Assembly: GCA_016508695.1 (NCBI GenBank)
Contig: VNKQ01000015.1
Span: 744,001-808,000, forward strand
DNA: 64,000 nucleotides
From: Hyphodiscus hymeniophilus
Taxonomy: Eukaryota > Ascomycota > Leotiomycetes > Helotiales > Hyphodiscaceae
Reading direction: 5' to 3'
In this document: piece after piece, positions 56,076 to 64,000 of the stretch
Numbering within the stretch: position 1 is the first letter of the stretch
Layout: each line of letters starts with the position of its first letter
Translations under genes and position numbers: made by a program
The notes under the pieces: generated by a model
Told to the model about the DNA's origin: nothing
What the model saw: only the letters and a program-made list of their open reading frames with translations
The model's database searches: none

Positions 56076-59000
56076 CTATGAATTATACAGTTCTTTGAAC
56101 AAACTGTCTCTTCCCAAAAGTGCTTCCGGAGAATCCAGTTCCTTTAATTCCCCACCACCGAGTAATGCGATTCTCCCGAAATCCAAAATCGTGTCCAACC
56201 GATGCGCTACACAGATAATCGTCGAATCCCCAAATTCGTCCCTAATAACCCTCTGCATCAACTCATCACTCCTAGAATCCACACTACTTGTAACCTCGTC
56301 AAGTACCACCACCTTACTCTTCCGCAGAATAGCTCTCGCTAGACAGAAAAATTGTCGTTGGCCATGACTGAAAAACTCTTGTTCAAGCTCCGCATCTAGC
56401 CCGCCTTTGGAATTGACGAGAGGCCATAATTGGACCTTCTGAATTGCAGCAATGATGGCGGCGTCAGTATGGATGCGATAGGGGTCGGCATTTGAACGAA
56501 TTGTGCCTTTGATGAAGAACGGCTCCTGTGGAATAGCGTTGAGACAAGAACGCACGAGTTGGCGAGGAAGTTTCGTGATGTCGATCCCGTCTATGGTTAT
56601 CGAGCTTTCAGGTGTAAGTTCCAACATCCTAAACAGCGTCGTGATAAGTGAACTTTTGCCGCTTCCGCTGCGGCCGCATATCCCTACTTTTTCTCCCGCG
56701 GCGACGGAGAGGCTCAAGTTCTTGACTACGAGATCTCCGCCGTCGGTGTAGGATGCTGATACGTTCTTGAACTCAATTGCTCCCTGTGAGGGCCAATTAT
56801 CGGGCACTAAGGCGTTTTCGCCGGGAAGGTTCTCGTTTGCAGTAGTGGCAGAGAAGGACTTTAGTCTAGCGATGGCGCCGAATGAAGTTTCAAGCTGTGT
56901 CCAGTTTTTGATGATGGTAGCAAGGAGTTCATTGAAACTCATAACGTTGAGAAGGGCAAGACCCACATAGCCGGGACTAATATCGGTCCGGAGTTTCACG
57001 ACGAGGACCATAAGGATAACTGCCAGGGTAGCGACTATGAGATCCAGGATCAAAGAGAGCCAGCGTTGGATGCAGAGAAGGAGGTAGTATGGTTTCTGGG
57101 ACACATCAAGAAGAGCAAGATTTAATTCTTGGAAGTTGGACTCCCAGCCAAAAGAGCGGATTGTGACAAGGCCACTAAGTGATTCGATGAAGTGACTGTA
57201 GAGGGGTGATTTGGCTTCGAGATCGAGAAGGCGGATTTGGCGTGAGGTGCGGAGGTAGTATTTCTGCAATACCCACACGGCGAGAATCACTGGCGGTAAT
57301 GTTGCGGCAAAATAGCCGGCGGATAGACACATCAGTACAGCTGCCATGACTGATGTTGCTATTGAGAGGAGGAGGTCGATCAGCGAGTACGGAAGTTCGG
57401 TATCAAGGACCGTCATGTCCTGACTGAATCTAATTTTCAATTAACATCGATGGCTATTGGGTGATCAAGAGTCAACGCTCACCGGTTGGTAGTTGTCCCA
57501 ATATCTGTCGAAGTGGAAAAGCTCAAAGGAGCTGCCATAACAGTTCTCAGCAGTCTCTCGTGAAGGACCGATGCGGTCTTAGGAACGACCTTAAGCATAA
57601 ACCAGTAGGCGCCACCCATGAGGCCGACCAATCCAAGGCCAGCTAGTAGGCTATATATCCCGAGATAGAAGCTGTTAGCCGCGTTGCCCTGAGTTGCAAC
57701 AGCATCTGTCCAAAACTGCCGGAAATTTTAAGTCAGCATTGATTCTTTGCGGTAATTAAAGAACATTAGAACATTTGCAAATACTTCAAAGGAAGAAAAC
57801 TTGGAACACGCATGCTTTGTCCAGTGGTAAACCCGAGCAGCGACAAAGGCTCATAGAAGACTCACGGTAACGATAAATTCCGTCAATTTTCCGGCCGTTC
57901 CATACAACACCACAAAGCCAATAAAAGTTAAATTCATTTTCCATCCAATCGAGGCAAAATAGTACTTGTAAACCTGAAAGTCGCCAGTTTGGCGATTGAG
58001 TTCTTCGGTCTGCGCATTGTACTCCTCTTGATCGATTGGGAACGTGGGGACAAGCTTGATCAAGGGCAAAGGATCCACCTCGCCTTCTTCGGACGAAGAA
58101 TTATCTTCGCCTTTCAACTTAGCAGCGAGACCTTGCACATATCCACCAGAGTCATTCAGGATAGCGAATGAGCCCTGCTCTGCAATGCGTCCCATAGCAT
58201 CGAGGGCAATCACGTGGTTGGAGTAGGGGAGTCGATGGACGGCATGGGTGACTAGCAAGACTGTGACTTTCATCTGTTGGAAGAGTCCTTGCTTACCCAG
58301 AAGGCGAGTGAACACCTGTTCTTCGGTTTCAGCATCTAGGCCTGAGAAAATGTCGTCAAGGATGACAAGTTCTTTCCTGGCGTAGACGGCCCGAGCCAGT
58401 GCAAGTCTTTGTTTTTGACCACCACTTAATGAAATGCCTGCGCTGCCAACAGGTGTGGCTATTTTAAGTTAGCATAGTAGATTGCGAGGTGAGAAATTGG
58501 GCTGCGTACCATGGCCTTTAGGCATCATCGAGATGTCCTGTTCCAAAGCACACGCTCTTACAACCTGTCGATACCAAGGATCGTCGAACGCCGAAATACC
58601 AAGGATATTCTGTTGTATGGTACCGTTTTGAATCCAGGGTGTTTGATCCACATAGGCCGTTGAGGGGAAGCTGCTATACACGAAACCTTGCGAGGAAGGT
58701 GTTTCTCCAAGTAGACCTTTTATTAATGTACTCTTACCAGATCCCACAGGGCCAATGATAAAGCAGAATTGATGGCGTGGCAGTGTGAAAGTGACATCGC
58801 GTACCACCGGCTCACCACCGACTGTCCAAGCAAAGCTGGCATTTTGAACGTCGAGAATTACTGGATTGGATGATACTTTAGTGACATCAGGATCTATCAC
58901 TTTCATTTCGATGCCTTGGGACGTTTCATTTGGACTCGGGTCTTCCTTTAGGGCCGAGGAAGGATTCAAAGGCAGACGATGATCCTGTCTGGCATCAGAA

Positions 59001-60883
59001 TTCAAGAATATTTGTATTCGAGCAAAGCAGGCCATCGCAGCGTTGAGCATCGGAATAGTTCTGATCATGTTATTCATTGGGTTCGCCAGTAAGGAGATCA
59101 AAGACAGTCCCGTGAATGCTGCAGACGTATCTAGTGTTCTCCCAGTATATTTTGCGATGAGAACAAAGACGATGAAAGTAACCAACGGGGCGAGAGCTGT
59201 TGTACTATTTGCTGCAAAGGATGTTAGGCTCTCTTCAAAAGCTTTGAGGAATTTGGAGAATGCACCTAGGAAGACACGGATCAAAAGTAATTTTCTGAAC
59301 TGGGTAGAAAGACGCAGTTCGTTCACTCGAAGCCCCTGAATGATGCTCGTGAGTCTGTCTGTAAACCCAAGCATTTTAATCCCTTTCAAGTATACTGTGA
59401 GCATGGTCCAAAAGCTCAAGAGGTATCACCCACCTTCATGGAGCCCAGCATCGAAGCAGTGGAGTCAACCCGAGTCTGAATGCCCTCGATCCAGATCTTC
59501 TGCGCATGCCCAATATAGCGCGATAATCCCAGGATAGCAGCCGTTGAACCGAATGCTACGAAAGCTGGAGCCAAGAATGATAGCCCCAATTGCCTCTGCA
59601 GCAAATACAAGGCGATTCCTAACTCGATTGGAACTGCCCAAACTTCGTGGATTGTGGCAAATGCTTCACATATTGTTTCTGCCAATGAGTTAAAAACGTT
59701 TCCATATCGTGCTGGCACGTACCTGAATCGCTTGCCATCAAAGTAACAGCCGCTGACTCATCCAAAGCCGTAATACTCAGGTCGACAGTCTTCGCATAGA
59801 TCATACTGACCAAAGTCCCTCGTACCATCGTGACGAAGCGATAAGTCATATGCTCATAAGATCCATTCACCACAGCCATACCCAGGAACACAAGTCCAAA
59901 CGCTCCCGTCAGGCCCCAACCGATTGAGTCTGGCTCGTCAGGACTGTTCGCAAAATCGACAGTCCTAGAAAGCAGGAACGGTTGCGCATATCTGAATCCA
60001 ACAAGACACAGTCGTGGGAATACGCAATAAGCTAGCGAGGTACGGCTTGCTTTTAAGGTCGACCAGAACAGAGCGCGTGGCTGATTCCGAGGAGCATTAC
60101 TCCAGACTCGCTGTCCTTGATCCTGAAGAAAGGCGGACTTCATCACATCGTCGATAGGATACAAATCCTCGTTTTGGATGACTCGGCCGTAGCCCGTTGT
60201 CATCAATTTGTTCAGCCACCAGAAGAACGATCTGCTGTAGATACCGCTGGTGGTCTCTGGGGACGAGTCTTGGTAGCGATCAAGTAGTATACTGCGCTTT
60301 TCAATTGCTTCCGTTATGAGGATCATGATTTTGACGCCGAATGTGCTCGTGAAGACTGCGGCAATACATCTCGTTGCTCCGCCGATCCAGAGCGTCCTCG
60401 CACGTACGATGTCGAATGGAAGTGTGAGCAAGAGATATACATTAATAATTGCTGAAGGTCTAACAGATCGAACGTGCTCTGAATGAGAGAGAAGGCATAG
60501 TCCTAGTGCATCGAGCAAAGCGAGTGCAGATGCAGCGATGGTAGCGCGGGTCCGGAGTGAAGGATTTAAAGCATGTAGAATTAGAAGGACTGTTTGCATT
60601 GATGCAAATACGACGAGGAAAAGCTACATATAATCAACACTTGTATGCATGTGTAATCGAGTGGGGTACAGACTAGTTTTTGACCATGTATAGAGCTCAT
60701 CAAAACCTTGTGAGGCTGTTTTTTAAGAAACAATAGTCGCGGAGGAAGCGCAAGAAGCAAGAGTGCTGAAGGTAGTATGGACAGAAGCGTATCTTCAAAT
60801 AGGGGGGTGAAATCGAACCTCCCTGGCACCGTAGGGCCAAAAGAGGTCGTGGGATAAGCATCGACCGAATGGTTCGAGGCCAT
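56076..60883 (-). CDS. ABC transporter, ABCC (MRP) subfamily, full length
   Basis: Exons 60883-60674, 60623-59723, 59678-59430, 59382-58510, 58458-57866, 57715-57483 and 57429-56076 give 1470 residues. Order: an N-terminal TMD0 with several spans, TMD1, NBD1, TMD2, NBD2. NBD1 has Walker A GPVGSGKST, signature LSGGQKQR and Walker B LVILDD. NBD2 has GRSGSGKSS, a deviant signature FSHGQRQ and VVVLDEVTSSVDSR. SGIYSRSFFWWLNKLMTTGY after TMD0 is typical of fungal ABCC exporters. These sit in vacuolar or plasma membranes and export conjugates, toxins or metabolites. The third intron has two in-phase choices (acceptor AAAG or CACAG), which change about four residues. Substrate unknown. Confidence 0.92.
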
Positions 60884-62208
60884 CTTGAGAATAGAAAATG
60901 GAATTGCTTGCGATTAACTCAAAGAAAGCGGAGTCTTAAAGGGAGTGGTTGTGCATTTATCTCTTTCCCGTCAGAGCAAGACCCGGCCATCTAACAAGTA
61001 TGCTGTGGGGCAGTTGGTCTGGTTTGAAGGCTTTCATCGCAATATTTGCGAATGACTCTGGGCCCTCCACATGATGAGTCGAGAAGTGGCTTGCGTGTGC
61101 GGTGAAGTCCTGACGACGACAAAGAACGAAGTAGTTGGCTATTGGTCTGTTCGGGACGAGCATGCGTGATATGCCAGACTTGGGAGATATTGTCTGCCAC
61201 GGCCTGCAAGTCCGGTTCATAAGGCTGATGCCTAGTGAGTTTAGCCGTCAGGGGCGACAACGACCTGCCTCTTCTGGCCTCTGGCTCATTCTGAGACGAG
61301 TTTGAATTGCGCAAACACTCGCGCGGCCTTTGACATTGAAATTGAAGCCTGGTGGTGTTGGTGGTGGGTGGACCTGAGGGTACGTGGTAATCTTTTGATG
61401 GTAATGGAAGGACTGGTAGGGTACTCGAGCAGCGGACGCAGCGAGTTTGACGACATGATTCGCCTCGTATCGATAGATACGATAGAGAAGCGACACTTTG
61501 GGAATTTTCAACTCCCAAGGCCGTTGTGATCGGCATTCTCTGGCCGCGATATTCGACATGGCTCAATAGGATCGATAGTCCTAAAGCCAGTGAATTCCAA
61601 GGTTGACCTGATGCACGTGATACTCACGTGCTCAAAGCTTGTTCTCATTCATGTCTCCAAAACACTTTCACGAAAGCCACTTACATGATCAGCAACTTTA
61701 GATCGAGCAAGTTCGTGTCCTTGGCTTTGAGGTCAGCTCTAAACTATCCGTGTATGTTTAGTGGTCAGCGGCAGTTGGGAGTGCAAGGTCTTATCATCGA
61801 CTTCAGCGATCCATATGATGGTTTTTGGATAATACCTTGCGAAATCAATGTTGCGGACAATTTTCACCAAGGAGGGATGGATCAAGAGGGATACATTCAT
61901 AGTACGGGCGTTAGACTAAGGTTTACCGAGTACTTATATGACTGGACACAAGCTGAGGTGAGACTTGGTCTTGGCTTCTGTAGCGTTATCTGAGCCACAA
62001 TAAGCAGGAAACTGTACAAAGGTGTCGTCCGGGGGCATTTATGCTCTCAACTAAAGGGTATCATTTGTGTTCCAATCCACCAAAATGCTAATGTATCCAA
62101 TAATGCCGCTTTCCGAACTCCAGGTTAAAATTCCGAAACAATGGTATCCAATCCAAGACTGCGAATACTTTCCCAAAATGGGAACGCCCAACGTCAGTCC
62201 AATGCCCG
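60884..62208. other. Intergenic region with unplaced open frames
   Basis: 1.3 kb. A 191-codon frame (61566-60991) and an overlapping 87-codon frame (61220-60957), both minus, look partly protein-like but match nothing I know. Two CACGTG elements lie at 61615-61636. A plus-strand frame at 61628-61993 is also unassigned. Confidence 0.35.
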
Positions 62209-64000
62209 TTATACAGCTCCAACCCAGTTCCGCCGCCACGGATTATACCCCTTCTCCTGTCCCTGGTCTATCTTGGCAATAGCCTCGAGGATCCGCCAGT
62301 CATACACTTCAACCCATTCCTTCTTCCGCTCGTCCTTTGTTCGCCCTCTGCTTCTCATCAAGTTCAGCCTACTAATCTGGATGATAAACTCTTCAGTCGG
62401 TTTTGATCGATTCGTCTCCACTAGAGCAATCTTTCTGTATCTCTTCCCGGTCCTAGGACAGTGGCGTGGAAGTGAGGGATGGGATAAAGCACGGAGTGAG
62501 GTGACGACACGTGAGCCGTGCCAGGTGAGGAGGTTTTCGGTAATATATGGTATGGCTGAGATGCAGGGTGATAGAATGAAGAGGCAATTAATGAGTGGGC
62601 ACTGCTGCTGCGTGGTTAGACGGCATGTTCCTGTTCCGTGAATGACCATGGGAAGGCAAGTTTGCGATGTAGGCGGAGAGCGAGTTCGGCTGACCGGACT
62701 GGCGCCAGGAGTACGATGATCACAGAATTCTGCTGCTTTGCTAGTATTACGCGAAGGTTGAGACCGTTGGAGGGAGAGAGCTTGTCTAACGTGCGGAGTG
62801 GCTAAATGTACGATTGTGGCATCACCGGCCCGCGCTTTCTGAATATCTCTTGGGGTTGAGAGCGGGAGCACTGATGAAGATGGCTCGTAGGCCTTCGCTC
62901 CCGAGGACTGCTGCGATGCCCCGCCATTCAAATTCAACGGGGCTAAAGGCTCGCGGGCCTGAGGTTGAACGCTCTTATGATATACGGGAGTCGACGTAAC
63001 GGCGGATGATAGAGGTTGAGGCGCACTCGTTGGCGGCGTGGGTGGTAGACAGGCAGATACCTTTGCTGTGCCAAACTTCTTTCTTTGCCTTACAGGGCTC
63101 GCCAGTGACGGATTGAGCTTCAGATTAACAGACGCATTCACCGTATCGGCTTTTCTTGTTTTGTCTGGAGGGCTCATCGTTAGCGCAGTAGGTGTCGGAT
63201 TCGTGGATCCTTTAGATAGTATATCTCTTCGTGATTTCCTTGAAGACATAATTGTGGGTGTAAGGAGGCCCCTCTTAAAAGTCGAAGATCCCGCAGTGGT
63301 TCTGGAACTAGTCCCTTGAATCAATCCCGACCCATCACGGAGAATCGGGAATGCATCTGAGATGTCAATCGTCGCATCGACTCGAACACATGTGGGAAGG
63401 AGTTGCATGTTTGATGACATGTCTAAGCGTTCCGGGAACTTGATTTGACCATAGCTTTTCAAGATCAGTCGAGTGAACCATTTGGCCTCTTTACCTGCTA
63501 GGCGTTGGTAGATGTTTCCCAGCAGGTCGATTGTGTCGTAGTTCTTGACCTTCGAGGCTAATGACCTGACTTCAGGAGAAGATTTGGCATTATGTGATGC
63601 TATTTTGAGTAGAGCCTGATCGATTTCCTCAACAGTTACTTTGTTGGTAACAGCTTGGGTTGCAACCTACGGTCACAGTCAGTGAGAGTTCTCAGCCAAC
63701 TGCTAATCACATGAGGAAACTCAATATCTTACCCAAGTCAGCTTATCCATGACACGTTTAACACACGCGCCCAGATCTCCGTACACTGCGCCCTGCCTCC
63801 ATAACTGTAATTCAGCATGAAGATGTCTCGGCAAGCCCAACACTCTTGCGATAAGCTGCTCAAGCCTTTCTCCGTCCAGACCATAATCCCGATCGGTCTG
63901 TTTCTGAGGAGTGAAGAACCTTATCACAGCTGAGGCATCAACAGAGAACTCATTAAGACGGTGCTGGTGCCGCTGAAACCATTTTACAGTCCTATCGTTG
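62209..64000 (-). CDS. Protein with DNA ligase A N-terminal domain (5' part cut by window edge)
   Basis: Exons ~64000-63733 and 63666-62209 are in phase, and the frame is open to the right edge. The visible part is 575 residues. The first ~180 residues match the all-helical N-terminal domain of eukaryotic ATP-dependent DNA ligases (FFTPQKQTDRDYGLDGERLEQL, then LLGNIYQRLAGKEAKWFTRLIL). No adenylation domain follows: there is no KxDG lysine motif. Instead come about 230 disordered Ser/Thr/Pro residues and a conserved C-terminal block (KRYRKIALVETNRSKPTEEF, then EWVEVYDWRILE). Related fungal proteins exist and may use the ligase-like domain for DNA or protein binding. Ligase activity is unlikely from what is visible. 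Confidence 0.7.

Noticed and set aside
60991..61566. 191-codon minus-strand frame upstream of the ABC transporter
   Set aside because: Arg/Ser-rich with no family; overlaps another frame and cannot be linked to exons.
1..64000. CRISPR arrays, bacterial operons, rRNA genes, intact transposons
   Set aside because: None seen. The only arrays are the 42-bp coding repeat and short duplications, and no transposase, reverse transcriptase or long terminal repeat was recognised.

Overview
The window is a piece of a filamentous ascomycete chromosome (Pezizomycotina). The mix of families suggests Leotiomycetes, but that is only an impression. The evidence is: genes split by short GT-AG introns of about 45-60 bp with ascomycete donors and acceptors, no operons or Shine-Dalgarno sites, and fungal families such as HET, UstYa/DUF3328, Zn2Cys6 factors, Ugo1, Rtt109, Cfd1 and Yah1-type ferredoxin. 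All exon coordinates below were read by eye from reading frame, splice signals and family conservation. No transcript evidence was available.

Layout. 0-7 kb: a fungal protein kinase cut by the left edge, a TPR protein, and the wreck of a HET-domain gene. 7-16 kb: S-adenosylmethionine decarboxylase behind a long uORF-bearing leader, a conserved protein with a KEN box and CDK sites, a small basic/acidic nuclear-looking protein, and long intergenic stretches. 16-19 kb: a secreted class II-type heme peroxidase with 13 exons. 21-27 kb: an RNase H-like gene with a frameshift, the cytosolic Fe-S assembly ATPase CFD1, and a large disordered acidic protein. 26.7-34.3 kb: an accessory block with two UstYa-like (DUF3328) membrane oxidase genes, a 62-residue secreted peptide with a Kex2-type KR site, and a C2H2 + Zn2Cys6 transcription factor. 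This looks like a small RiPP-type or other secondary-metabolite cluster and is the most interesting part of the window.

35-48 kb is a dense housekeeping block: a gelsolin/severin-like protein, SRP54, RRP15, a mitochondrial ferredoxin (with a GC-AG intron), a Ugo1-like protein (with a frameshift), an NAD-dependent epimerase, RTT109 and mitochondrial ribosomal protein mL57. Several of these are divergent pairs sharing 200-400 bp promoters. 48-54 kb: a coiled-coil protein with a 42-bp tandem repeat, a SAP-domain protein and a GST-like gene. 54-64 kb: an NmrA-like reductase, a full-length ABCC (MRP-type) transporter, and a protein with the DNA ligase A N-terminal domain that runs off the right edge.

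Three reading-frame breaks (21.9, 42.1 and 49.2 kb) lie at or beside homopolymer runs in otherwise intact genes. Assembly or sequencing indels are therefore a real alternative to gene decay.
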